A program made the translations under genes and the position numbers. DNA of 64,000 bases, taken from the NCBI GenBank assembly GCA_900553605.1, contig USDX01000001.1, positions 150,217-214,216 of the forward strand, read 5' to 3'. Of this stretch, positions 49,782 through 59,191 are shown one piece after another. This DNA is from an uncultured Eggerthella sp. (GTDB lineage Bacteria > Actinomycetota > Coriobacteriia > Coriobacteriales > Eggerthellaceae). Below the pieces are notes generated by a model. The model made no database searches, had not been told where the DNA came from, and saw only the letters and a program-made list of their open reading frames with translations. The number at the start of each line of letters is the position of its first letter. The stretch's first letter is position 1.

Positions 49782-52427
49782 ATGTCAAGTCGTTCCGATG
49801 TCCTGAAGGTCGGAAACGTAACCTATACGTATTACCCAGTCAATCGCGTTGCTGGTCATGAGAAGCTTCCGTTTTCTCTAACGGTTCTGCTCGAGAATAT
49901 TCTTCGAAATGCTGAGTCCGACGAGCGTGCGAGCGAATTGGCTCAACGCTTGGTTGAAGCAGGACTTTCTGGGGAAGTCGGAAGCGAAATCGAGTTCAGC
50001 CCCGCACGCGTTCTTTTCCAGGATTTCACTGGTGTACCTGTCTTTGTCGATTTTGCGGTAATGCGAGAGGCATGCATGGCTCTCGGCGGGGATCCTAAAA
50101 CCATTAATCCTCAAGTACAGTGCGATCTGGTCATTGACCACTCTGTTATCGCCGATGAGGCGGGTTGTGCAGGCGCATTGCAGAAGAACATGGAACTAGA
50201 GTTCGACCGCAATAAAGAGCGTTATGAGTTCCTCAAGTGGGCCCAGGAATCTTTCGAGAATGTACGTATTGTCCCTCCTGGAGCTGGTATTTGCCATCAG
50301 TTGAACATTGAGCGCTTTGCTTCGGTAACCATGACGAAAGATGATGGTGAAGGTCCTCTTGCGTATTTTGATACGCTTGTTGGCACTGACTCTCACACGC
50401 CTACCGCTAACGGTATCGGCGTGCTCGGTTGGGGCGTAGGCGGCATTGAAGCGGAAGCCGCAGCTCTTGGCCAGCCGATTACTACGCTGGTGCCTCGTGT
50501 AATTGGCATTAAGCTTTCGGGTTCCCTTCAGCCCGGCGTGAGCGCCATGGATGTATCCTTAACGTTTGCTCAGATGCTGCGCGCAGAAGGGGTTGTAGGC
50601 TGTTTCGTAGAATGCTTCGGTGAAGGTCTCGAAAGCCTGAACGCTACACAGCGTGCATGCATCTCAAACATGACGCCTGAATATGGCGCAACTTGTACCT
50701 TGTTCCCTGTAGACCAGAAAACGCTTGATTACCTCGAACTTACTGGTCGCAGCGCGGAACAAATTGCTTTGGTGGAATCATATGCAAAGGCTCAGGGCTT
50801 CTGGAACGACCCGCAAAGCGAGCCTCGAACCTATTCTAAGGTGCTCGAGCTCGATCTTTCGAAGGTGCAGCGTAGCGTTGCCGGTCCGTCTCGTCCGCAC
50901 GACCGCATTGACTTGGTTGATGTTAAGAATCGCTTTAGCCAGCTGTGCAGCGATCGTTCGCTTGATTGCAGCAAGAAGGTTTCGGTTGATGTATTAGGCC
51001 AAAGCTACGAAGTAACCCATGGCGCATTGGCTATTGCTGCTGTCACTAGCTGCACAACGGCAACGGATGCTAGCATGATGATCTCTGCTGGTGTGCTGGC
51101 GCGAAACGCCAGCAAAGTTGGGCTCCATCCGAAGCCATGGGTCAAGACGATCCTCGCGCCCGGAAGCCGTGCGACGGAAGACATCTTAGATGCCGCTGGT
51201 CTTATGCCCGCACTTCGTGACCTTGGTTTTTATACGTGCGGATTTGGCTGCATGAGCTGTATTGGCAATTCTGGTCCGGTTTTGCCGGGAATGCACGATA
51301 TCGCTAATGAGGTTGAGCTTGCCAGCGTGCTTTCGGGCAACCGCAATTTCGAGGGCCGCATTTCACCCGATGTATCTCAGAACTATCTCTGTGCACCTGC
51401 GCTGGTTATTGCGTATTCGCTTGCGGGCACGATCGATTTTGATTTTGAAACCGAAGCGCTTGGCACCGATGCGGAAGGTAATGACATTTACCTCAAAGAT
51501 ATCTGGCCTGATGATGAAGAAGTCGCCCTCCTTCTCAAGAAGAGCCGTACCAAGGAAGTATTCGACCGTGCTGCAGCGGGGCTTTTCGATGGCGATGAAA
51601 GATGGCAGTCGCTTGGTAAGGAAGCAAGCGACGTATTCGCTTGGGACCCTGATTCTACATACGTTCGTCGTGCTCCCTATTTTGATGGCATGGAGAAGGA
51701 TCCTGTAGCACCAAAGTCCGTAAAGAACGCTCGCGTGCTACTCAACTTGGGAGACTTCATCACTACCGATCACATTTCTCCTGCAGGCTCTATCGCGGAC
51801 GATTCTCCCGCAGCTCGTTACCTTGAGGCTCATGGCGTTAAAAAGGAAGACTTCAATACGTACGGGGCTCGACGAGGCAACCATGAGGTAATGATGCGCG
51901 GTGCATTTGCCAATGTGAAGCTGCAGAACAAGCTCGCCGAAGGGAAACGCGGTGGCTGGACGCGCGATTTCATCGATCATGAAATCAAGGCCGTCTATGA
52001 TGCTGCCGAGCACTACCAAGAGGAAGGCTCCGATCTGGTTGTTCTAGCGGGAAAAATGTACGGAAGCGGTTCGTCGCGCGACTGGGCGGCAAAGGGGCCG
52101 ATGCTCCAGGGCATTCGTGCCGCATTCGCCGAAAGCTTCGAGCGAATCCATCGCTCCAATCTTATTGGCATGGGCATTCTTCCTTTGCAATTCGAGGAAG
52201 GGCAGAACGCCGAAAGCTTGGGCCTTGATGGAACCGAGCGCATCACTGTTGGTGAAATAGATTTCTCTGAAGGTTTGCCGAACCCAAGTCATGTTGTCGT
52301 CACTGCGGAAAAACCAGATGGCAGCAGCATTGAATTCACGGCTGTTGTAAGAATCGATACGCCAACCGAAGGAAGTTATTACTACAACGGTGGCATTTTG
52401 CAGTACGTATTACGTCAGCTTTCCTAA
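49782..52427 (+). CDS. acnA: Aconitate hydratase
   Basis: 881 aa from the ATG at 49782 with AAAAAGGAG upstream; a longer reading from 49743 lacks a good site. Cluster cysteines are in SCTT (near 424) and GCMSCIGNSG (near 490); DSHTPTANGIG, GYGSGSSRDWAAKG-like and SNLIGMGILPLQF are typical of the AcnA/IRP type. The usual SCTNTSNP reads SCTTATDA here. Interconverts citrate and isocitrate. It follows the isocitrate dehydrogenase gene; no citrate synthase is in the window. Confidence 0.95.
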   Translation: MSSRSDVLKVGNVTYTYYPVNRVAGHEKLPFSLTVLLENILRNAESDERASELAQRLVEAGLSGEVGSEIEFSPARVLFQDFTGVPVFVDFAVMREACMALGGDPKTINPQVQCDLVIDHSVIADEAGCAGALQKNMELEFDRNKERYEFLKWAQESFENVRIVPPGAGICHQLNIERFASVTMTKDDGEGPLAYFDTLVGTDSHTPTANGIGVLGWGVGGIEAEAAALGQPITTLVPRVIGIKLSGSLQPGVSAMDVSLTFAQMLRAEGVVGCFVECFGEGLESLNATQRACISNMTPEYGATCTLFPVDQKTLDYLELTGRSAEQIALVESYAKAQGFWNDPQSEPRTYSKVLELDLSKVQRSVAGPSRPHDRIDLVDVKNRFSQLCSDRSLDCSKKVSVDVLGQSYEVTHGALAIAAVTSCTTATDASMMISAGVLARNASKVGLHPKPWVKTILAPGSRATEDILDAAGLMPALRDLGFYTCGFGCMSCIGNSGPVLPGMHDIANEVELASVLSGNRNFEGRISPDVSQNYLCAPALVIAYSLAGTIDFDFETEALGTDAEGNDIYLKDIWPDDEEVALLLKKSRTKEVFDRAAAGLFDGDERWQSLGKEASDVFAWDPDSTYVRRAPYFDGMEKDPVAPKSVKNARVLLNLGDFITTDHISPAGSIADDSPAARYLEAHGVKKEDFNTYGARRGNHEVMMRGAFANVKLQNKLAEGKRGGWTRDFIDHEIKAVYDAAEHYQEEGSDLVVLAGKMYGSGSSRDWAAKGPMLQGIRAAFAESFERIHRSNLIGMGILPLQFEEGQNAESLGLDGTERITVGEIDFSEGLPNPSHVVVTAEKPDGSSIEFTAVVRIDTPTEGSYYYNGGILQYVLRQLS

Positions 52428-52446
52428 ATAGTTTGCGAAGACTATG

Positions 52447-52488
52447 GGGCGGGATCTGGGTATGTTTAACCTCGGGTCCCGCTTTTTT
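52447..52488 (+). terminator. Terminator of acnA
   Basis: GCGGGA and TCCCGC close an arm that also pairs GGG with CCTCGGG parts, followed by six T. Confidence 0.7.
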
Positions 52489-52552
52489 GTTTCGTATATA
52501 AAGCTGCTTCCTATACAATTGTTTGTTATATACAAACCGAGGGAGGAGACCT

Positions 52553-54412
52553 ATGCCGGATCCTAATCAACAAGGACCCATGAGTTGGGCCGACTTGCTG
52601 AATCAATTTGGTGGCGGTGCAGGCGGTGCAGGTGGTTCGCAAGGACCCAGCGCCGGCGGTCATCGTGGGGGCAGCGAATTCGATATGCTGCGAACCCGTT
52701 TTGCTCAAATGAGCAAGAAAGCACTTGTTGTTTTAGCTGTCGTAATTCTTATCATCGCAGCTTTTTGCTACTGGTGGTTCCATCCGCCAATCAACATCCA
52801 TAGTGTCGATCTTTGGATGTTCCTTGCTATCTTTGTGCTGTTCCCGGCCTTTTTGGTGTTCTTCATCTTCCACCAGATTTATGAGCGCGGGATGGGCAAA
52901 CGCGAGAAGAATGAAAAGAAGGCTAAACGCTTCAAAGGCCTGATGGTTGTTCCCGTAATCATTGCTCTCGTTGGCGTTTTGGGCGCTGTTGCCTCTTTGA
53001 CCTTGTTCCCTGGTAATGCGGAAAAGTATTCCACCATCCTCAACACGGAGGATGGGGATTTTGCCACAGACATCGAACAGGCAGATTATTCAACCATTCC
53101 GTTTATCGATCGTGATTCTGCCGTTCTTTTGGGCAACCGCACTATGGGCACTATGGCAGACTACGTTAGCCAGTTTGAGATTTCCGACCTGTATTCCCAG
53201 ATCAATTATCAGGACGCACCGGTTCGTGTTAGCCCGCTCAATTATGCTGACGTATTCAAATGGTGGTCCAACCACAATACGGGTATTCCCGCATATGTAA
53301 TTGTCAACATGAGCACCCAGGATACCCAGATTGTTCGTCTTGAAGATCCGATCTATTACTCAGATTCCGATCCCTTCTTCAACAACGTCGACCGTCATGT
53401 GCAGCTGAGCCATCCGTTCTACATCTTTGGTGAAAAGTCGTTTGAGATCGACGACAATGGCAAGCCGTATTGGATCTATCCGGTAATCGACTACACGGTT
53501 GGTCTGTTCGGTGGTGAAACCGTTTCGCGTGTTGTACTTTGCGATGCAAGCACAGGCGAATGTCAGGATCTTGCGATTGACGAAGTGCCCCAGTGGGTTG
53601 ACCGAGCATATCCTGCCGACTTGCTCATCCAGCAGTACAACTGGAGCGGCGCACTTTCCGGTGGCTGGATTAACTCTTGGCTGGGACAGAGCGGTGTTAA
53701 GCAGACCACGCCTGGTTCCGATGGTCAGCTTGGCTACAACTACATTGCCAAGGATGACGACGTTTGGGTATATTCCGGCGTAACTTCTGCAACTGCGGAT
53801 AATTCAATCATTGGCTTTGTTCTAATCAATCAGCGTACTGCCGAATCCAAGTTCTACCCAGTCGCTGGTGCAACCGAAGAATCTGCAATGAGCTCAGCAG
53901 AGGGTCAGGTTCAGAATCTTAAGTATGAATCAACCTTCCCGCTGTTGATCAATGTCGACAATCAGCCGACCTACTTTATGGCCTTGAAGGACAACGCAGG
54001 TCTGGTTAAGAAGTATGCGATGATTGACATTCAGCGCTACCAGAATGTAGCCGTAGGCGACACGCTTGAGGAAACCGAAAAGTCGTATAAGAAGCTGCTT
54101 CGCGCAAATGGCGTCTCTACCGACGATGATTCCGGCAAAGCAACTAAGACAGACGGAACAGCGACTGGCACTATTTCGCTGATTTCTCCTGTGGTTCTTG
54201 ACGGTAATTCCCATTACTACGTCATGCTCAATGGAGACGGCACGCTCTATGATTGCCCTGTAGCCAACGTAGTCGATATCGTCCGCTACAAGGAGGGCGA
54301 TAGCGTGACCCTGACGGTAAGTGGCGACAATGGTGATGTTGCTACTGTTTCTGCCGTATCTCAGGCCGCGAATGCTGGCAATGACGCTGGTGGCTCTAAT
54401 GCTTCTGCGTAG
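52553..54412 (+). CDS. Membrane protein of unknown function, large outer domain
   Basis: 619 aa from the ATG at 52553 with GGGAGGAG upstream. Gly-rich N-terminus to about 45, three helices (about 54-75, 85-107, 128-148), then some 470 residues outside the cell, with WSNHNTGIPAYVIVNMSTQDTQIV and a final Gly/Asn/Asp-rich tail. Tyr, Asp and Gly are frequent in the outer part. The Coriobacteriia carry homologs usually left as hypothetical or vaguely named; I cannot assign a function. Flanked by terminators. Confidence 0.8.
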   Translation: MPDPNQQGPMSWADLLNQFGGGAGGAGGSQGPSAGGHRGGSEFDMLRTRFAQMSKKALVVLAVVILIIAAFCYWWFHPPINIHSVDLWMFLAIFVLFPAFLVFFIFHQIYERGMGKREKNEKKAKRFKGLMVVPVIIALVGVLGAVASLTLFPGNAEKYSTILNTEDGDFATDIEQADYSTIPFIDRDSAVLLGNRTMGTMADYVSQFEISDLYSQINYQDAPVRVSPLNYADVFKWWSNHNTGIPAYVIVNMSTQDTQIVRLEDPIYYSDSDPFFNNVDRHVQLSHPFYIFGEKSFEIDDNGKPYWIYPVIDYTVGLFGGETVSRVVLCDASTGECQDLAIDEVPQWVDRAYPADLLIQQYNWSGALSGGWINSWLGQSGVKQTTPGSDGQLGYNYIAKDDDVWVYSGVTSATADNSIIGFVLINQRTAESKFYPVAGATEESAMSSAEGQVQNLKYESTFPLLINVDNQPTYFMALKDNAGLVKKYAMIDIQRYQNVAVGDTLEETEKSYKKLLRANGVSTDDDSGKATKTDGTATGTISLISPVVLDGNSHYYVMLNGDGTLYDCPVANVVDIVRYKEGDSVTLTVSGDNGDVATVSAVSQAANAGNDAGGSNASA

Positions 54413-54442
54413 GAAATAGGCGTATTTCGCTAAGCGAATTCA

Positions 54443-54472
54443 GGGACCCTGCTCAAGCAGGGTCCCTTTTTT
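54443..54472 (+). terminator. Terminator of the 619-aa membrane protein gene
   Basis: GGGACCCTGCT-CA-AGCAGGGTCCC followed by six T. Confidence 0.92.
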
Positions 54473-54519
54473 GTGAGTGCAAGCCGCCGAAAAGCTTTGC
54501 AGTATTGAGCTGAATGAGT

Positions 54520-54560
54520 AAAGAAAAAGCACCCGGAACGAATCTTCATTCCAGGTGCTT
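54520..54560 (-). terminator. Terminator of lutABC
   Basis: On the minus strand AAGCACCTGGAAT pairs with GTTCCGGGTGCTT (one G-U), followed by TTTCTT. It lies 60 bases after the lutC stop. Confidence 0.8.
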
Positions 54561-54620
54561 CATTGGAGGTTCGGCTCATATAGGGGAGTGCTATTTTGCC
54601 GAGCGATTATCCGGAGAGCG

Positions 54621-55322
54621 CTAGTCGTCGATAATGACTACGCTTGCGTAAACAGGTCCATGAACGCCCACGACACGAACCAACTCGATGTCAGCGGTGT
54701 TTGAAGGGCCGCTGATGAAAGTGACGTTAGAAGGCATTTCCTCGCCTTCGGCGACGCGGTTTTCCCAATCGTCCATAAGCTGTGTCATGTAAGGGAAGAT
54801 GGTGCTCTTGCGTAGCAGGGCAATGTGGCCTATAGGCAGAAGGCATACTGCTCGTCCAGACTTTTCCGTACAACGCTGCATGATAGTGGCAGTTTCTGCG
54901 ATGCCTGCGGAAGCGAAGGTGATGCCGATATCGGCGCTCTCGGCGCGTCCCATGCTCTTTTCTCTACTGGTGGGGTTCCAGCGAACGGCTTCGAAGGAAG
55001 CGTTATTCAGAACTTCAGGAATGCCGAAGCCGTCGATCTCGGGAACGTCGGAATAGACGATGTGTCCGCCCTGACCGATCTCGTTAACCAAATCAAGCAC
55101 AACCTGGGATACTTCTTCCGGCTTTGCTTCGCGAACGATGGTGCCCATCTTGGTTGCTTCTTCGATGAACCATTGAGCAAGCTCTTCAGTGGAGTAATCG
55201 CGATAGTCCCCAGGCAACGGTGCCTTGGTAGCTTCGCAAGATTCAATGAATGCAGGGGGCTCAGTGCGACCAAGTGCCTGGGATATAGGTTTCAGGAATT
55301 CCTCGAGGCTTACTGTACTCAT
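54621..55322 (-). CDS. lutC: Lactate utilisation protein C (LUD domain)
   Basis: 233 aa. LUD domain seen in LutB and LutC: GIPEVLNNASFEAVRWNPTSREKSMGRAESADIGITFASAGIAETAT, and INVTFISGPSNTADIEL-like end. Third subunit of the L-lactate oxidation complex. Its ATG overlaps the lutB stop by one base. Confidence 0.9.
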   Translation of the reverse strand: MSTVSLEEFLKPISQALGRTEPPAFIESCEATKAPLPGDYRDYSTEELAQWFIEEATKMGTIVREAKPEEVSQVVLDLVNEIGQGGHIVYSDVPEIDGFGIPEVLNNASFEAVRWNPTSREKSMGRAESADIGITFASAGIAETATIMQRCTEKSGRAVCLLPIGHIALLRKSTIFPYMTQLMDDWENRVAEGEEMPSNVTFISGPSNTADIELVRVVGVHGPVYASVVIIDD

Positions 55323-56824
55323 TAGTTCTCCTCTCGGTTGGCGTTGTTGCGACAGGCATCGGTAAGGGCTTGGGCGGTTTCAGCGCGCTTTTGCTCCTCT
55401 TCTTGTTTTTTATGCTCCGCAAACCAAGAACGAAACTTCTTGCTGCTCATCGTGTCAAGATTGCGCGATGCCAACCAGCCGTTCAGGACGGGGATCCAAG
55501 TGCTACCGCGATCGAGCTGATTTGTTTTGCCTGTCATGAGTTTCATTGCAGGTGCCGCCGCTGTCGTAAGTGCTCCATAGGTAACACGATTCGAGAAAGT
55601 TGCGGCTGCTGCAGTGAAGATAGCCTTTTCGACAGGAGATACGTAGCCCTGGCTTACCACGTTGCGTCGATGCTGGGAAATGAGATTCGGTAGTGGCACC
55701 TTTACAGGGCATACCTCTGCGCATTGGCCGCATAAAGAGCACGCGTAGGGCAATTTCGCTGTTTTCTCGTATCCAACAAGGAGGGGAGTCAAAACAACGC
55801 CCATGGGACCCGGGTAAATTGAGCCATATCCATGACCGGTAATGTGGCGGTATACCGGGCAAGAATTCATGCAAGCGCCGCAGCGGATGCAGCGAAGCAT
55901 GGGGCGGAATTCATGAGCCAGAATATCGGTGCGTCCGTTGTTGACGATTACGATATGCACATTCTTTGGGCCATCAGCTTCGCCTTCTCGACGGCATCCC
56001 GTATTAATAGAGAAGGAACCAGAAATCTTGGCACCAACAGCACTGCGTACCAGGAGCTTCATCATTACATCGAGTGAGCGCAGGTCGGGAACAATGCGCT
56101 CGGTGCCCATGACGACAATTTGCGTTTCGGGGATGCTCGAAGCCATACGCGCGTTGCCCTCGTTGGAAACAAGGGTGCAAGAGCCGGTTTCCGCAACACC
56201 GAAGTTGCAGCCGGTTACGCCAATGGGGGCATTCATGAACTCGGGGCGTAGCGTTTTGCGCAGAAAACGGGTTATTTCCTCGGGATCGTTGGTGCCCTCG
56301 TAGCCCTTCTGTTCATGGTAGAGATTGCGGATAGAAGTACGATCGAAGTGCAGCGCCGGCACAACGATGTGTGAAGGTGCATTGCCTGCAGTTTGGATGA
56401 TGTGCTCGGCGCAGTCGGTCTCGACTGGCTTGATCCCATGTGCTTCCAGGAACGTATTGAGCCCGATTTCCTCGGTCATCATGCTTTTGGACTTTACGCA
56501 GGTTTTAGCGCCTTCGGCTTCGAAGATGTCCAGGATGCAATCGAGCGCGTCGTTGTCGGTTGGGGCAAAATGCACCTGTGCACCGTTCTTCTGGGCATTC
56601 GTTGCAAATTGGCGAACGTAGTAGTCAAGGTTTTCAAGCACGTGGTCGCGAATGGCTGCGGCATGCGTACGGAAATCTTCCCAGTTGTCCACTTCGGCAA
56701 CAAGAGCATCGCGCTTGCCGGTGATTACGTCCTGGGCAGTTTCGATGGCGCGATGTTTAAACGTATCGGAAAGCGCACGGTGGATGCGGTCCTCGAGGGG
56801 CGCATCGTCGTAGATGATCGACAT
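55322..56824 (-). CDS. lutB: Lactate utilisation iron-sulfur protein B
   Basis: 500 aa. N-terminal LUD domain (VKSKSMMTEEIGLNTFLEAHGIKPVETD, GVTGCNFGVAETGSCTLVSNEGNARM). The C-terminal part has CIRCGACMNSCPVY and CSLCGQCAEVCPVKV, two 4Fe-4S clusters, then a basic region. It passes electrons from lactate within the LutABC complex. Four bases after lutA. Confidence 0.94.
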   Translation of the reverse strand: MSIIYDDAPLEDRIHRALSDTFKHRAIETAQDVITGKRDALVAEVDNWEDFRTHAAAIRDHVLENLDYYVRQFATNAQKNGAQVHFAPTDNDALDCILDIFEAEGAKTCVKSKSMMTEEIGLNTFLEAHGIKPVETDCAEHIIQTAGNAPSHIVVPALHFDRTSIRNLYHEQKGYEGTNDPEEITRFLRKTLRPEFMNAPIGVTGCNFGVAETGSCTLVSNEGNARMASSIPETQIVVMGTERIVPDLRSLDVMMKLLVRSAVGAKISGSFSINTGCRREGEADGPKNVHIVIVNNGRTDILAHEFRPMLRCIRCGACMNSCPVYRHITGHGYGSIYPGPMGVVLTPLLVGYEKTAKLPYACSLCGQCAEVCPVKVPLPNLISQHRRNVVSQGYVSPVEKAIFTAAAATFSNRVTYGALTTAAAPAMKLMTGKTNQLDRGSTWIPVLNGWLASRNLDTMSSKKFRSWFAEHKKQEEEQKRAETAQALTDACRNNANREEN

Positions 56825-56827
56825 TGC

Positions 56828-57574
56828 CTATGCCTCCAATCGAGAGTCGAGGATTTGCGCAATATGCATAACTTTCATATTGCTGGAAACAACGCCTTGT
56901 TCGATGAGGCGATCGAGAGCGCCCTTGATGTTCATGAGGCATGCCTGATCTGCGCCGCAGAGGTAGTCGGCGCCGGTGGCAAGCGCGAACGCAACTTTTT
57001 CCTGAACCATATGTCCGGAAACCTCAGGCTCTTTAACGCTGAATGTACCGCCGAACCCACAGCAGCGATCAGCTTCAGGCATTTCAATGTAGCTGAGCCC
57101 TTCTACATTCTTTAGGAGGGTAAGGGGCTGCTCTTCAACGCCGAGCATGCGGGTGAGGTGGCAGCTCTTGTGGTAGGTGACTGTGCCATCGAGATGGGCG
57201 CCAACGTTGGTGACTCCCAAAACATCAACGATGAACTGAGTGAATTCATAAATGCGCGGAGCAAGATCAGCAATTTTTTTGCTGTATTCGGCGTCGTCGG
57301 CGAAAAAATGAGGATACTCAGCCTTAATCGCCCAAGCGCAAGAGCCAGTGAGCGAAACGATGGTGTCGTAACCGCTATAGGCATCGATAACCTTTTTCAT
57401 CATGGGCTTGGCTTCTTCGATGTAGCCCGAATTCGAAAAGGGCTGGCCGCAGCATACCTGGTCATCGGGAAGCTCAACTTCGCATCCAAGTTTTTCAAGT
57501 ACATTGACGGCAGCGATTCCCACTTCTGGATAAAGCATGTCAACCATGCACCCTGGGAAGAACGCGACTTTCAT
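56828..57574 (-). CDS. lutA: Lactate utilisation protein A, CCG-domain
   Basis: 248 aa from the ATG at 57574, after AAAGGAC. Two cysteine-rich (CCG) domains: FPGCMVDMLYPEVG..CCGQPF and SCHLTRMLG...DRCCGFGGTF. It resembles the glycolate oxidase iron-sulfur subunit and heterodisulfide reductase subunit. With LutB and LutC it oxidises L-lactate to pyruvate. First gene of the operon; no lactate permease nearby. Confidence 0.93.
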   Translation of the reverse strand: MKVAFFPGCMVDMLYPEVGIAAVNVLEKLGCEVELPDDQVCCGQPFSNSGYIEEAKPMMKKVIDAYSGYDTIVSLTGSCAWAIKAEYPHFFADDAEYSKKIADLAPRIYEFTQFIVDVLGVTNVGAHLDGTVTYHKSCHLTRMLGVEEQPLTLLKNVEGLSYIEMPEADRCCGFGGTFSVKEPEVSGHMVQEKVAFALATGADYLCGADQACLMNIKGALDRLIEQGVVSSNMKVMHIAQILDSRLEA

Positions 57575-57730
57575 GGGGGTCCTTTCTCGATAAACAAATA
57601 TTATGTTCAAGCTTTACCCATCGAATGGCAAGAACGCGATCGTAGACGCTGAATCATGGTCAGTGAACGGTGGCAAAGAGGGGCGTATAGGTATAAAAAG
57701 GATGTTTCTGGGAATTGCAGAAAAAAATGC
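57575..57730. other. Divergent intergenic region, lutA and rplJ
   Basis: Holds the lut promoter region on the minus side; CATAAT/TAATAT near 57600 is a possible -10, with no good -35. No gene is seen. The plus side is described separately. Confidence 0.3.
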
Positions 57731-57758
57731 TTGACGATGATTTCGTTCTTAGTAAAAT
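57731..57758 (+). promoter_or_regulatory. Promoter of rplJL
   Basis: TTGACG, 16-base spacer, TAAAAT. Directly before the L10 leader. Confidence 0.75.
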
Positions 57759-57765
57759 ACAAGGG

Positions 57766-57977
57766 CTGTTAAAAACAGTCTTTTGTTTACATAGTTCCGC
57801 TGCTCAAGACAGCAGGTACCGAAAGGTTTAATCGCTTCATGCGGCCCGCCGAGGTGGTCGATAAGTATCGCGCTTTACGGCCCCTGCGTCTTAGGACGGA
57901 AGGGGTCGTTTCTTTTCTCAAGCACGACTCCACCCATTCGGGGCGGAACCCGAGTTTGAGATAAAGGAGGTGTACAT
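57766..57977 (+). promoter_or_regulatory. Ribosomal L10 leader with attenuator
   Basis: A leader of about 200 bases. 57879-57907 forms GGCCCCT-G-CGTC/GACG-GA-AGGGGTC, followed by GTTTCTTTT, an attenuator-like terminator. Upstream GCTGCTCAAGACAGCAGG and the following stem fit the L10-L12 binding leader found before rplJ in many bacteria. Excess L10 would reduce its own production. AAAGGAGGTG follows. Confidence 0.65.
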
Positions 57978-58499
57978 ATGCCAAGTGTAAAGAACGAAAC
58001 CAAGCTCGCACAGATCAAGGAAGATCTCGAAGGTGCTGGTGCAGTATGGGTTGTTGATGCTTGCGGTCTTACTGTAAAGGAGACTCAGGCTCTTCGCCAG
58101 GCTGTTCGCGAAGCAGGTGCTTCCATGAAGGTTTACAAGAACACCCTCATGCACATCGCACTCGCTGACGCTGAGCTGCCCACGCTCGACGACATGCTGC
58201 ATGGTCCTAGCGCATTCGTATTCGCCGGTGATGATGTTGCTGCTGCCGCTAAGGCGGTCAAGGAGTTCTCCAAGACCAACGAAACCCTGGAAATCAAGGG
58301 TGGTTTGATGGAAGGCGCTGCTGTAAGCGCTGCCGAGGTTGAAGCTATCGCTTCTCTGCCTTCTCGCGAAGAGCTCTACGCACACATCGCTGCTGCTATC
58401 AACGGTGTTGCTCAGGGTCTTGCTACCGCTATCAACGGTGTACCCCGTGGTCTGGCTCAGGTTACCAAGGCCGTTGCCGACCAGAAGGAAGCTGCGTAA
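57978..58499 (+). CDS. rplJ: 50S ribosomal protein L10
   Basis: 173 aa. VKNETKLAQIKEDLEGAGAVWVVDACGLTVKETQALRQ is typical, ending in the helix that binds L12 dimers. It links the L12 stalk to 23S rRNA. Ribosome site AAAGGAGGTG. Separated by 10 kb from rplKA in this genome. Confidence 0.97.
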   Translation: MPSVKNETKLAQIKEDLEGAGAVWVVDACGLTVKETQALRQAVREAGASMKVYKNTLMHIALADAELPTLDDMLHGPSAFVFAGDDVAAAAKAVKEFSKTNETLEIKGGLMEGAAVSAAEVEAIASLPSREELYAHIAAAINGVAQGLATAINGVPRGLAQVTKAVADQKEAA

Positions 58500-58595
58500 G
58501 CAGATTCCTTGCAGCGTGAATATCGCTGCATAACAAGTATTTTGAAATTTCGGCTGCAATCATAAGGGTTTGCAGCCCAACGAAAGGAAACTAAC

Positions 58596-58970
58596 ATGGC
58601 TGTTTCTCGCGAAGAGATCATCGAAGCTCTGAAGGAAATGTCCCTGCTCGAGGCTTCTGAACTGGTAAAGGACATCGAGGAGACCTTCGGCGTATCCGCT
58701 GCTGCTCCCGTTGCTGTTGCTGCTGCTCCTGCTGCTGGCGGCGAAGCTGCTGCTGAGAAGTCCGAGTTCGACGTTGTACTCGAGGGCTTCGGCGACAACA
58801 AGATCGCTGTTATCAAGGCTGTACGTGAGATCACTGGTCTCGGCCTGAAGGAAGCTAAGGAAGTAGTAGAGTCTGCTCCCGCTCCTGTACAGGAAGGCGT
58901 TGCTAAGGACAAGGCTGAGGAAATCAAGGCTAAGCTCGAAGAGGCAGGCGCTGCTGTAACCCTGAAGTAA
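58596..58970 (+). CDS. rplL: 50S ribosomal protein L7/L12
   Basis: 124 aa. N-terminal dimer domain (REEIIEALKEMSLLEASELVKDIEE), an Ala-rich hinge, and the factor-binding C-terminal domain (EFDVVLEGFGDNKIAVIKAVREITGLGLKEAKEVVE). Recruits translation GTPases. 96 bases after rplJ. Confidence 0.98.
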   Translation: MAVSREEIIEALKEMSLLEASELVKDIEETFGVSAAAPVAVAAAPAAGGEAAAEKSEFDVVLEGFGDNKIAVIKAVREITGLGLKEAKEVVESAPAPVQEGVAKDKAEEIKAKLEEAGAAVTLK

Positions 58971-58995
58971 CTCATTTTTTCGAGTGTCTTCTTTG

Positions 58996-59025
58996 AAGTG
59001 CCCAGCATAAGCTGGGCACTTTTTT
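58996..59025 (+). terminator. Terminator of rplJL
   Basis: AAGTGCCCAGC-ATAA-GCTGGGCACTT followed by T. Confidence 0.92.
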
Positions 59026-59191
59026 ATGCGAGGATGTTGGCCTGTGGATTTCCAAGTCTACTTCTATGTTGCAGCTCGGAAACGCCTTTGTCGTTTGATT
59101 GCTAATGCTTGTTTTTGCATATAGGGTAACCATTGAAGATATTCTTGAGCGCTTGAAGTGCTCCAGGGGACTAATAACGAAAGGGGCCTTG

